The translations under genes were made by a program, and so were the position numbers. The notes beneath the pieces are model-generated. The model had not been told where the DNA came from, ran no database searches, and saw only the letters and a program-made list of their open reading frames with translations. Positions 23,388 through 33,602 of a stretch of 64,000 nucleotides of DNA are shown here, piece after piece. Each line of letters opens with the position of its first letter. The stretch's first letter is position 1. Source of the DNA: Papilionanthe hookeriana x Papilionanthe teres (Eukaryota > Streptophyta > Magnoliopsida > Asparagales > Orchidaceae); NCBI GenBank assembly GCA_022702705.1, contig CM040427.1, positions 16,205,625 to 16,269,624 of the forward strand, read 5' to 3'.

Positions 23388-23859
23388 GTTAGAATAAGAG
23401 CCATCTATTCATGTGATTTCAATGTGAATTCGACCTCCTCTAAATCTCGGACTGGGTCCGATACTTCATTCCTCTTTAGGTTTGACTTGTTGTAAACATG
23501 TCAAACTGAAATTCTGCTCTAACAACCTTCCAATAAACTCCAAACAAAATAAAATCTCGTTAAAATTCCAATTCAAAATAAAATTCTCAAAACCCATCAA
23601 ATACACAATAATAAAACAAATTGCAATATTTTGAAATAAAAAAAAATCACATGAATAAATTTTAAAGGATGCCCAGTTTACAGGACAAGTGCGTTAACTT
23701 GAGTATTACCGCTGAAATTACTAGGTAAAGGATGTCAATGACTTCTGAATGTTCTTCAAAAGACAATCTACACATCCACTGAAGGACTGTCCCGCGACGA
23801 AGCTGCCAACAAGTTCAAATTCCATGGATTGACAAATAAATGGATACAAGAAGGATAAT

Positions 23860-23993
23860 GGGTCCCAACCCTCCCACCACAAAACAATCAAAACGACTTG
23901 ATGATGGGTTGTGGGTCCCGACCCTCACACCACAAAACAGTTGAAAGAGACGACGAGTTGATGATGGGTCGTGGGACCCAACCCTCCCACCAC
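23860..23993. repeat. Three-copy 53-60-bp local repeat in T1
   Basis: GGGTCCCAACCCTCCCACCAC or a close variant begins at 23860, 23913 and 23973, each followed by a CAAAACA...GATGATGGGT linker. Confidence 0.85.
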
Positions 23994-24339
23994 AGCAAAA
24001 AAAAATATACGCTCAAGGATGTTCGAAGTTCAGCAGAAAGACAATCAAGGAGTGAAACATGATGAAACTTCAGTATTTTAATAGGAATGACTTTAGGGTA
24101 GAATGAAATTAATCCCCTAATGACTGAGTCCTTCACTTTAAGGAATTCGGACTGGGTCCTTAGTAGATTTCAAAATGAAGCATGGTGGCTGAAATACGAG
24201 TAATTGATCCGCGATATCAAGGGTCTTTTAATTTCCTGCCATGTGATTGGGTCCAGACTTTTGGATGAGTTATAATATCCCAAGATTCATGTTAAGAAAC
24301 CATTTCAGATTTATTAATTAGGGGAGTTTCGACATTCAA

Positions 24340-24637
24340 AATATTTAACAAAAATATGTCTTACCAGATACAGTAATTCTCAGAGAACAAAAGGAGCATA
24401 AAAAAAGAAGAAGAAAGAGAAAAAAAAGTATTCATGAGGAGAAGCTTGAGGTGAGCACATAATCAAAAATTGGTGTCACAATTCAGACATTCAAAATCTT
24501 TAACATGTGTTCTACCAGATATAGTAATCTGCAATGAAAAAAAGAAGAAGCGAAAAGCTCAATAAAAAAAAAGATGGAAACAAGAAGCCTCCCTGAGAAG
24601 AAGCTTGAGGCAAGCATATAATCAAAAATTGGTGTCT
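24340..24637. repeat. Two-copy ~155-bp tandem duplication in T1 with Athila-like 3' UTR words
   Basis: Each copy reads ACATTCAAAAT.TTTAACA, TACCAGATA.AGTAAT, a purine-rich run, GAGAAGCTTGAGG and ATAATCAAAAATTGGTGTC. Copy 1 ends at about 24477, copy 2 at about 24637. The same ordered words occur in the 3' UTRs of A1 and A2. Confidence 0.75.
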
Positions 24638-25139
24638 TAATCCTCCCCCGATTAATAAAACTTGAAAGACTACCTTAAGAAATCTCCTCTGATATTATGT
24701 TTTGAAGAGAGTCAAGTGATTTAGGTCTTTTGGTCGGTCATTAATTGACTTAGAAATATCTTTGGACAATGAAAAATACTTCTATCACATGAGCAAAAAT
24801 TTTGAATTTGCTTAGGCTCAGAAAGAAAGAATTGAAGAGAGGGCTCTGTTATTAGTAATTGATGGAAATTCAACCCTGAAGTCATATCGTTCAGTACCCA
24901 GCAAATACAACCCCAACATCAATTCGATGAGCGTTAGAACGACTTCTCAAAGACAACTTGTACAATCATTACAAATCAATGTCAAAGAAACGACGATCGT
25001 TGTGACAGAGCTATAAAGTTACAACATTTCCAGCTATGGTGTCTATAGAAATAACACCTCTTTGTAGGTACTTAAAAAAATAAAATTACAATTTCGATAG
25101 TACCTTGAAGAGTGGGTTTTACTCTTTAAACGTGGTTTT

Positions 25140-25245
25140 AGTCAGTGGATGATGCCTCAAGAAGTATTGTGCATCGTTATGTTTCAAAGGCACCCTCGTT
25201 CTACCAAGCACAGATGTTGCACTTGCTTGTAACTAGGTCCAAATC
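25140..25245 (+). pseudogene. T1 integrase C-terminal remnant
   Basis: CAAGAAGTATT, then ATGTTTCAAAGG, then GTAACTAGGTCC.AA.CC.AAAATAA, matches the T2 sequence around the end of integrase (55373-55480: GAAGAAGTATTACGC, TGATGTTTCAAAGG, ACTGGGTCCGAACCC). It is the only pol trace I find in T1 and shows that T1 derives from a T2-like element by internal deletion. Confidence 0.65.
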
Positions 25246-26104
25246 CTAAAATAAAAAAAATATATATATAACAAAAGAAAAGTCATAAAACATAAAGAAT
25301 ATAATAAAATTTCACAACAAATAAACAACAATAAATTTCCCATTAAATGAAATTACAAATAAATGAATAAAAAAAATATAATGAATTCACCAAAAATAAA
25401 CAAAATAAAAAATGTCTATACAAATCAAAATGAAATTCAAATCAAAGTGAAACAAAATTTAAATCAAAACAAAAATTTAAATCAAAAGAAAATCAAAACA
25501 TAAAATCAACAAAAAGTCAAAAAAAAAACAAATAAAAAATTTGAATTCCTCTCCTGACTCGGTAGCAAGTTGAGTTTCATCAGCCTAGGGGTGTCCTCAA
25601 ACCCTTCCTTCTTGATGAGGTTTATCTTTTCAAAATCCCAATCTAAACAAAATTTGAAGATCAAAACAAAATGAACATAAAAAAGGGGAAAGAGAAGAGA
25701 AAAGAAAATGAAAAAGAAAATGGAAAAGAAAATGAATGAAAAATCTTTTAAAAATCTGAATGTCAAAACGAATTCCAAATTAACATGAGCTCTAATTAAA
25801 CAGAAAATGAAATTGAATCACTAAAACAAAATGAATCTAAATCTCAAATTGAATTCTGATCTGAATCCTCTGATTAGAACCTTTCAGTTTTTTCCTCAAT
25901 CGAAATCTGTTTGAAACTCTTTTGAAATTTGAATATTTTCCTCGACTTTTTGCTAAGTCAAGTATTTTCAGCTTCGTACACTTACCAACTCCTTTCAATT
26001 CTCTTTCTTCTGTGTCTTAGAATATCGACTAGTTCTATTGACACGGAGCCACGAACTTTGTTCGATTTGGTTCTGATGGCATGAGACTGTGTCCCTCTTC
26101 ATAC
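25246..26104 (+). other. T1 3' UTR, A-rich, no gene
   Basis: Simple AAAT/AAATCAAA-type sequence grading into the 129-bp array. The minus-strand ORF through here is made of low-complexity sequence and is not supported. Confidence 0.55.
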
Positions 26105-26774
26105 AGATAAATCTTCGAGATTGGAACCAGTTTCCATTTCTCATTAAATTTCCGAGACTGGTACCTAAATTTCAGTTCTCTTCCTTTAAGGTCGGTACCT
26201 AAATTTCGAATCTCATTTGAGATTGATACCTAAATTTCGATTCTCTTTCAAATTGATACCTAAATTTCACTTCTAAATTCTGAGACTGGTACCTAAATTC
26301 CAGTTCTCTTCCTTCGAGGTCGGTACCTAAATTCCAACTCTCATTCGAGATCGATACCTAAATTTCGATTCTCTTTCGAATTGATACCTAAATTTCAATT
26401 CTAATTTCCGAGACTGGTACCTAAATTTCAGTTCTCTTCCTTCGAGGTCGGTACCTAAATTCTGACTCTCTTTTCGAAATCGATACCTAAATTTTGATTC
26501 TCTTTCGAATTGATAACTAAATTTCAATTCTAAATTTCTGAGACTGGTACCTAAATTCCAGTTCTCTTCCTTCTAGGTTGGTACCTAAATTCCGATTCTC
26601 ATTCGAGATCGATACCTAAATTTTGATTCTCTTTCGAATTGATACCTAAATTTCAATTCTAAATTTCGAGACTGGTACCTAAATTCCAGTTCTCTTCCTT
26701 CGAGGTCGGTACCTAAATTCCTACTCTCATTTGAGATCGATACCTAAATTTCGATTCTCTTTCGAATTGATACC
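26105..26774. repeat. T1 3' UTR tandem array, left part (129-bp units)
   Basis: GAGACTGGTACCTAAATT starts units at 26410, 26540 and 26668 (spacing 130, 128). Each unit is built of four ~32-bp subunits carrying GGTACCTAAATT or GATACCTAAATT. The array is cut at 26774 by the A2 insertion and continues in register at 40684. Confidence 0.92.
26770..26774. repeat. Left 5-bp target site duplication of A2
   Basis: ATACC directly before the LTR start TGACCC. The same five bases follow the other LTR at 40684-40688. Confidence 0.92.
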
Positions 26775-27976
26775 TGACCCACAATTTTATATTATGATAT
26801 TTTTAATTTAATTGCAACGACGCCAAAAACATGACCCCGCTATATTATATGTATAGAATTGTAATTGTTTATGTTGTGGATGCTACGCAAGTATACGTAT
26901 CGTATCAAGTAATACGGGGCTCTAGTGGAGTCTCGGTTTGTCGATCCCACGGGGAAAGAGAAAATTAAATAACAGCTAATTTTAAAATAATAATAATATT
27001 AATAATAATATACAAAAATTTGGAATTCTGAATTTAAGCGCAATAAAGTAAAGTAAGTATTTCAATTAGGTAACTTAATTAAGTAGAAAATTAATACATA
27101 TTGAAAGTGCAGGAAATTAAACTAATTGCTAAATAAGTCTTAAATATTCAGAAAAAGTATCTTTCCCCTTGTTTAGAAATTTAAGTGATTGATGAATTTA
27201 AATAGATAATTTTAAGGTATTGTGACAAATAAGAGCATTCCTATTCTTTACCCTTTGGTCCAGGTGTAAAGAATATTAACTAATCCTATGTTTGATTGCG
27301 AATCGCGGCTAGGTCGGGAGGATACCGACTGCCACTTCGAGCTCCCACGTTCCCCTCGCCCGAGGGCTAACATCTACACTTCGGCTCTCAAACAATAGGA
27401 CCGAATTGAATATTTTAGTACGTCACACTAAAATGCTCGATTCTACGCCCGATGATATTATTTCCCTATTTATTTGTACCTTCCTTCCAAGGCTTTTGAA
27501 TTCCCCGAATATCAGATGTAATTTTTACTATAGTTGATATTCAACATATTTTAACAAATCAAATGGCCAGTTTGAAAGTAAATTAAGTTTTAAGTAAAAA
27601 TTATCACAATTTATTAATATATAAAAGTACTTCTATTTTTAGTTCATCAAGTCACTTAATTTCATAACGAGGAGAAAGACTAATAAACTACTCGAATGCA
27701 TGGGAACTAAACTAAGCATGGATTTCATTTAAAGTTAAAAACAATAAATACAAATACTTATCTCGATTTATCCCCAAGCAGACTCCTCACAGTTCCTTTG
27801 ACTCTTCCTTCCAGTACAGCAAGACTCACCAAAAACTCACTAACTCACTAACTCACTAAAGACTCACTTATAACAAAAACTGCACACAACTAATACACTT
27901 ATATAAAATTTTAACTTAGAACAAATTAACACACACAAACTGCACACTAAGACACACACAAACTACGGAATTTCGG

Positions 27977-27992
27977 CCTCTATATATAGAGG
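27977..27992 (-). promoter_or_regulatory. TATA box within a 16-bp palindrome, A2 3' LTR
   Basis: CCTCTATATATAGAGG, perfectly palindromic; the identical copy in the 5' LTR is at 40240-40255. Upstream (minus strand) lies the palindrome cluster, downstream a GTGTGT-rich leader. Confidence 0.7.
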
Positions 27993-28070
27993 TGAGCAAA
28001 GGACCAAGAGGTGTGTAAGCATCTCTTCAAAAAGTGTCCAGGTTCAATGTATCTGCGCCATTTGAACTAT

Positions 28071-28265
28071 CTCGTCGTCGGCGACGAACTACCTCGCTGT
28101 CGGCGAGGCTTTTAGAAGATCTTCAAACCGCTCTATCTCACTGTCGGCGGGCTCGGGCTCACTGTCAGCGAGACAGTTATAAATCCTTCAGAATTTTCTT
28201 CTCGTAACCTCACCGTCGGCGGGCTCGATATCACCGTTGGCGGGCTCGATCTCGCCGTCGGCGAC
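28071..28265. repeat. Cluster of CTCGCCGTCGGCGAG-type palindromes in A2 LTR
   Basis: Seven copies in under 200 bases: 28071, 28093, 28137, 28159, 28210, 28232 and 28251, each about 15 bases with an inverted CTCGCC/GGCGAG pair round a GTC centre. The counterpart in the 5' LTR lies at about 40338-40505. Confidence 0.88.
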
Positions 28266-28442
28266 TCAGCACAAATTTCATTATTTTCTTCCTTTTTGCT
28301 CCAGATTCGCTCCTTTTTATGATTTTTGTTTTTATCACCTAAATTCTCCATTCTTGCAATAAAATAAAGAAAATACCTTTATTTAAAGTGCAATTTCATC
28401 AAAAATAGGTATGAATTTCTTAATACAATTTTTCAGTGATCA

Positions 28443-28457
28443 AAATCCCCCAAACAT
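28443..28457 (-). promoter_or_regulatory. A2 polypurine tract next to 3' LTR
   Basis: On the minus strand ATGTTTGGGGGATTT runs straight into the LTR start TGATCA. It is the expected plus-strand primer site. Confidence 0.85.
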
Positions 28458-29318
28458 ACTTATTACTTGTCCTCAAGTAATTTTAGTACTACATAAAAAA
28501 AATGAATTTTATAATAAGATTTTTCAATTTAAATAAACTATGAATTAGATTAATTAATATCATAATAAAGTTAAATAAAAATAATTCATGTAATTTAATT
28601 AATCTTATAGAAATAAATTATTTAGTTATCGAGTCTAAGATTTCTAGCTTACTATTCATTTCGGGAATGACTATATTTAAAAGAATAACTACTTAAGATA
28701 TTCATATGATAAGAAATTTAAGAAAATACTATTAGGTAAAATTCTAATCCATAAACAAAAGTTTGGAAATATCTAAGTTTTTTCCCTTTAGGTTAATTCA
28801 AATGAAGCCAATTTTTGATAAGGCATCTCCTCAAGCTTCTCCTCAATTTTCTTTTTCTTTTTCTTTTTCTTTTTCTTTTTCTTTTTCTTTTTCTTTTTTT
28901 TTCTTTTTTTTTTCCTAATGAGGATTATTGTATCTAGAGAGCCTGTTAATAATTTTGAACTTCATTTTCATCTTCCTAAATTTGAAACTTAGGAATATTT
29001 CTTAGCTTATATATACTTCATAGTTTTTACTTCATTGATTTTCAATCTTTTCTTTTTCACTTGAATGCTTAAGAATTTTAATTTTTAGAATATAGTTTTC
29101 CTTACTAAAAATAGTTTACTATATTCTTATTCCTTTTAACCAAATACTTTATTCTATTTAATTAATTAAAGCACTAGAAATATTTCATTTAACCTTTTAT
29201 AATAATTAAATAAAATAATTCATATTAAATTAAATTGAAAAATTTGCTATAAAAATTATTTTATAATGATTTGAAAATAGAAATTGAGAACAAGTTAATA
29301 ACTAAATTTGTATTTTAC
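28458..29318 (-). other. A2 3' UTR with conserved block and (TTCTTT)n
   Basis: No coding sequence. GAGGAGAAGCTTGAGG (28829-28844, minus) and ATCAAAAATTGG (28808-28819, minus) follow a purine-rich run, (TTCTTT)n on the plus strand at 28849-28905. The rest is AT-rich. Confidence 0.7.
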
Positions 29319-29333
29319 TCTCCCCCAAACTTA
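29319..29333 (-). promoter_or_regulatory. Inner PPT-like site of A2
   Basis: Minus strand TAAGTTTGGGGGAGA, about 860 bases upstream of the LTR-adjacent PPT. The equivalent in A1 is at 15442-15461. Confidence 0.6.
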
Positions 29334-29880
29334 AATTTTTATATATATTCTAAATAATGAAAAAGGAGGAAAGTAAATAAATCATACCTTTGAAGTTTAG
29401 GTTTTTCTCTCTTTTTTCTTTGAAATTTTTGCAGGCTTTTTCATTTTTCATTGAACCTGTACTGTTAGTATTCTCCATATATATATATAACAATTTAAAG
29501 AAAATGCAGGGATAAAATCTAAGATAAGTATTAAACACAACAATTAAAATAACTCTACACTACACATATGAATTACTAACATATTAAAACAATTTAACTA
29601 ACATATTAACAATTTTAAAAACTTAAAACAATACAAAATAAAATAAAAATAAAAAACATACTAAAGAAAACTAACATCCTAATTAACATAAAAACAAATG
29701 CAATTAACTAACACAAAAACAAAAACTAAACTACTATCACAATTCAAGCAAATTAATCTAACTAACATCCAATGTCTCAAAAAATAAAGTACTGAATATT
29801 ACAAACATATAAAGTCCTCAAAATAACTTAACATCAAACAAACAAAACAAATAAAGTCCTAATCTTCGAGCATCAAAGTC
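29334..29880 (-). other. A2 non-coding between ORF B and inner PPT
   Basis: AAC/AAAT-rich simple sequence. I see no gene here. Confidence 0.55.
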
Positions 29881-31055
29881 CCAAACTATATTATCATCCC
29901 CTCCTTGATACGTAAGCTGCCGAGAAGAGCGAGCGGGATGATACCGAGTATACACGGGGCAATACGGAAAGACAACATCTAAATCTCCATTCCTATAACG
30001 ACATTCGGCTTCATAGTATGCAATTTCGTATTCGAATGTCGTTGGAGGTACTCACGATCATAATCATGTCTCCTCTCCGGATTATCGATCCTTTGATCAA
30101 AATGATCAAATCTTCTCCCCATTGTCTCTCCAAGCCGCTCAAAACTCCTCCTATGCAAGGTCAATTCATTCATCGGATCTTATAGGGTAGGGGTGGTAGG
30201 CTCGGGAGGTTCATAGCTAGTAGAGGGTATATCTCTACTTGGTCGAGTGAAATAACTTCTCACTCCCGATCTCCACCCTTCATGAGATTCATACTTCTTA
30301 ATGTTGGCAAGTTGTGAGTGGTTTCATAGGTTCCACCCATTCTTTATCATCTCTAGCCTCAACTCCGGAGAGTTGGCGAGTGCGAAAATTAATCCAGGGT
30401 GTCCCAATCCAGCTCCACTCTCATTTCGAGGAGTGGCTAGGATGTTTTGATAAATAATTCTCCCGATGTTGATGCTTCTATTTTTCTGAATACAGAAATT
30501 CAGAATTGCTCTGTCTCGTGTTACCTCACTGTGGTGATATGTGGGTAACAGAGTAGAACAAATAAAGTAATGCCAGGCTTTAGAGACTGCATTTAATTTA
30601 GAAAGAGGAAAATTCACTCTTTCCTGCTGCTTAATTTTCCAAACTCCGGTTCCATCGGTGAGAAAGCTAATGACTTCCTCCGAGTGGTCCTTCCATCGTT
30701 CCAAAAGTTTCATACTCGCTAAAGTGCGAGTCATGAACTTCATAGAACGCGTTAATTCTTGCGGCATTGAAATCTACAAAAAACCCTCGTACCTTTCTTG
30801 GTGCATCTTCGGCGGCGATCAAATTGGCATAAAATTCTTTAACCACTTCTACAGTACTGCTCTATATTGAACGTAACATAAATTCTCCCAACCTCGTTCC
30901 TTAATAATCCGCTCTACTTCTCCTCCTGGATTTCTGAAAACCCGATCCGCAATGCACTTTCTTCCTTGTATGTTTTCAAAATATTTAGCATGTGCTCGTG
31001 CATTGATGAATCGGTTTTCGTCGAATTTTACTCGACGTTTTTGTCGTGGAGCCAT
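29881..31055 (-). pseudogene. A2 env-position ORF B (plant transposon protein family)
   Basis: Minus-strand ATG at 31055 opens MAPRQKRRVKFDENRF, a basic N-terminus. FENIQGRKCIADRVF and IIKERGWENLCYV follow before a frameshift near 30850. Later frames give KEFYANLIAA, GTGVWKIKQQERVNFPLSK (near 30640), SEVTRDRAILNFCIQKN (near 30500), and a C-terminal charged helix ending EYLQRHSN (near 30035). A1 ORF B has the same order of motifs, so the gene predates their split. Reading frame broken at several points. The molecular role is unknown; location in the env position does not by itself make it an envelope. Confidence 0.75.
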
Positions 31056-31411
31056 ACGATCGATCTGTGAAAATCGTGAAAAGTTTCACTAAACTTAAAA
31101 ATAATACTAAGAAGGCTTCCTACAACATTTATAAGCAATTTAAATCAAATTCCATGGATTTCCACCGAATATTTCTTCCACATTTTGATTTTTCCCAAAA
31201 TTTGCAATGTGGTGAAAATATATGGTGAAAATCAAAAATTTTTGCATAGGAGTGAAGCTCTTACCAAGGGAAGATGAAATCTGGTTTCAAAAAGTGTTGA
31301 AATGGCTTCAAATCCAAGATCTCTCAAGCCCTAGGTCGGTTTTTGCGAAAATGAGAGGTTGGGGATGATGAATAATGTTTTTGACCGGTCTAAATATATG
31401 TTTTTCCCAGC
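31056..31411 (-). other. A2 leader of ORF B, non-coding
   Basis: AT-rich; no ORF supported. The palindrome cluster lies immediately upstream on the minus strand. Confidence 0.5.
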
Positions 31412-31561
31412 CTCGCTGTCAGCGAGATTTTTCTTACCGTCGGCGAGCTAATATTTTTTGGAACCAAAAACTCTCGGGAAAAATCCGCAGTCGGCGAGAA
31501 ATTCTTCACTGTCAGCGAGATAGATCTCGCTGTCGGCGGGATTTTTCTCGCCGTCGGCGAG
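31412..31561. repeat. CTCGCCGTCGGCGAG-type cluster between ORF A and ORF B (A2)
   Basis: Six copies at 31412, 31434, 31485, 31505, 31526 and 31547, all in one orientation. The last is the perfect form. Confidence 0.88.
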
Positions 31562-31955
31562 ATTCCAAAAATTTTAAATTTCTGAAATTCGTCACTCATT
31601 TTCTTCCTTGATTTGTCTTATATTATATTTCCGATCACATCATCTATTAATTTAATATGAAGATTAGCTACTTATACACAAACAAATTCACACAACACAA
31701 CAAATTAACTTTAATATTGAAATCCATGAGATGTACAAACTAACATAATTTTAAATTCTATAATCAAACTTCAAACTTCAATTCTTACTACTAATCAGCA
31801 TCGCAAACCAATCTACGACACACTAAATGCTCGATACAAAACTATGACGCATATCTCGATTAAGTTTGAGATATTCGAATAATCACTCCACACATAATAA
31901 AATCTAAATTAAATCAAATAACATAAATACAAACATACTATGGAAATCTTTACTA
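31562..31955 (-). other. A2 non-coding downstream of ORF A
   Basis: AT-rich sequence between the ORF A stop and the palindrome cluster. Nothing recognisable. Confidence 0.5.
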
Positions 31956-33116
31956 CTACTCTTCAAGGTCAGAATCTTCATCCTCTCTGATATTTCCGAT
32001 ATGACGATGATGCACAAATAAGTTATAGAAAGGCCTGAAGGGAAACTCCGAAACAGATTCTTCAGTGATCCAACCCATCTGTCTCAGTAAATGAAGAAAG
32101 CTAGCTTCCAGATGTCCAGAATGATCAAAGTGTTTCTTCATCCTCCAGTCAATGTGATCAAATAAATCAGACATATTGTCGATTAAATCTCTCACATTCC
32201 GCAGTTCTTTCTCCATTCCCTTAATTTTCTTCATAAGTAACTCCGTTTTATCTGAAATAGGCCTTGCTATAGGATTATTCTGTGAAGCTCTATCAGAGAT
32301 AAATGTAATGTCTTCATTATTGTCCAAAGTAAGGAACATATCTGTAGGATCAAGTGGCTTCCAAGGTAACAGAACCCTTTCCCAAGCTTCATAAGAAACA
32401 CAGTACTCGATCGCATAATGCAAAAATAGTAGATGGGTGTCCTAGTCCAGTGAAGCTGACCCATGCACAATTAAACCCAATGCAGACTTAACAATTATTG
32501 ATCCAACATCAATAGGCAATCCAATTTGAATACAATAATTCAATATAGCGCATTCCTTCGAAACCTTGTTTACCCTCATAGTAGGTAACAATTTAGATGA
32601 GATGAAAAAGTGTCAGTGCTTTGAGACAGGATTCAAAAGTGATGCAGAGAAACTAACATACCCGTCTTCACGCATTTCCCAATCTTCCGGTTCATCGATC
32701 GGATATCGAAATATCTCATTTATATTATATCGAGAAGGCACAAAATTTGAATAGTGACATACCGGGGTGTTTTCTATAGAGAATAATTCATTTACTCTTG
32801 ATGGAGTAAACGTTACCCATCTTCTTCGGACGTAGATATTCCCATTATTGATCGCATGTAAGTTAGAGTAGAACTCTTTCACAACTGGAATAACAACAGC
32901 GGACGTAGTGTAACAGAATACCTCCCAGTGCTGCTGTGCGATCATTTCTTCTATCTTCGTAGTGGAATTCTCTAATCCTCGATTGACAAATCCCCGTTCC
33001 TTGATAACTCTTTTCTTTACCAAAACCTTGTTGAAGATCCGCTGCGCTTCCGCACTAACAAATTTCCTCCGGTTAAACACTCCAGATTTAGAGGAATCTA
33101 AGAATTTGGAGGCCAT
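31956..33116 (-). pseudogene. A2 env-position ORF A (plant transposon protein family)
   Basis: Minus-strand ATG at 33116 starts MASKFLDSSKSGVFNRRKF. FVSAEAQRIFNKVL and KKRVIKERGF parallel the start of ORF B (INARAHAKYFENIQGRK...KERGW), so the two are paralogues. IPVVKEFYSNL and FTPSRVNELFSI match A1 ORF B motifs (VVQEFYVIL, FTPELINRFY). After frameshifts between 32613 and 32423 the frame continues to 31956 with LLMKKIKGMEKELRNVRDL, a likely coiled coil, and an acidic end (REDEDSDLEE). No signal peptide is visible. Function unknown. Confidence 0.75.
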
Positions 33117-33249
33117 TATGGTGAATGGAATTAATTCTAGTGAAGAAGGCAGACTTAGAATGATTTAAGAATGGGTTTTCACAAAGGAATTGTTGTTGAA
33201 ACCGTCCAAATCAGCATTCAAAGTATAAATAACTCATCTTTATAACTTC

Positions 33250-33421
33250 CTCGCTGTCGGCGAGAAGTTTCTCGCCGTCGGTGACTCAGTTATAAAACCG
33301 CCTTTCGGGTTCTCGCCGTCGGCGGGACGTTTCTCGGCCGTCGGCGAGCTCGATAAATAAACTGAATTTAATTTAGGCGCGAACCTCGGTGTCGGCGAGT
33401 ATCGACCTCGCCGTCGGCGAG
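33250..33421. repeat. CTCGCCGTCGGCGAG-type cluster between integrase and ORF A (A2)
   Basis: Six copies at 33250, 33271, 33312, 33333, 33385 and 33407; the last is the perfect CTCGCCGTCGGCGAG. Confidence 0.88.
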
Positions 33422-33602
33422 ATTCCAAAATAATGTCCAATTTCGCTCTAAATCGAATAATTTCTTTTCTCATCATAATGGTTCGAATATGTGATGATTC
33501 TTAATAATAATTGAGTAGTAAAGTTTCAATAATATAAACTAACTATTAAGATACAATAAAAATAGATAACTAATATTGGTTGCCTCCCATAAAGCGCTTG
33601 GT

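Larger units (their letters stand above)
23151..25139 (+). other. T1 interior, non-coding remnant
   Basis: 23151-23400 matches the T2 5' UTR (TTCCTCTCTCCATTTT, GGTAGTG.ATCCA, TCCCTAGTGGA). Beyond it no gag, protease or RT motif is readable. Internal repeats are listed separately. The missing 6-7 kb of gag-pol relative to T2 makes T1 non-autonomous. Confidence 0.7.
26775..28442 (-). repeat. A2 3' LTR
   Basis: 1,668 bp, from TGACCCACAATTTT to GTGATCA on the plus strand. It pairs with 39039-40683. It contains an inner PBS-like copy (26814-26830), the GC-rich palindrome cluster (28071-28265) and a TATA palindrome. Confidence 0.95.

Noticed and set aside
25506..25778. Minus-strand ORF with a hydrophobic Phe/Ile-rich N-terminus resembling a membrane protein
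   Set aside because: It is the reverse reading of an AAAATGAAAAAG-type simple sequence; the hydrophobicity is compositional.
31956..33116. ORF A as a retroviral envelope
   Set aside because: No signal peptide, fusion peptide or transmembrane segment can be seen; only the position after pol suggests env.
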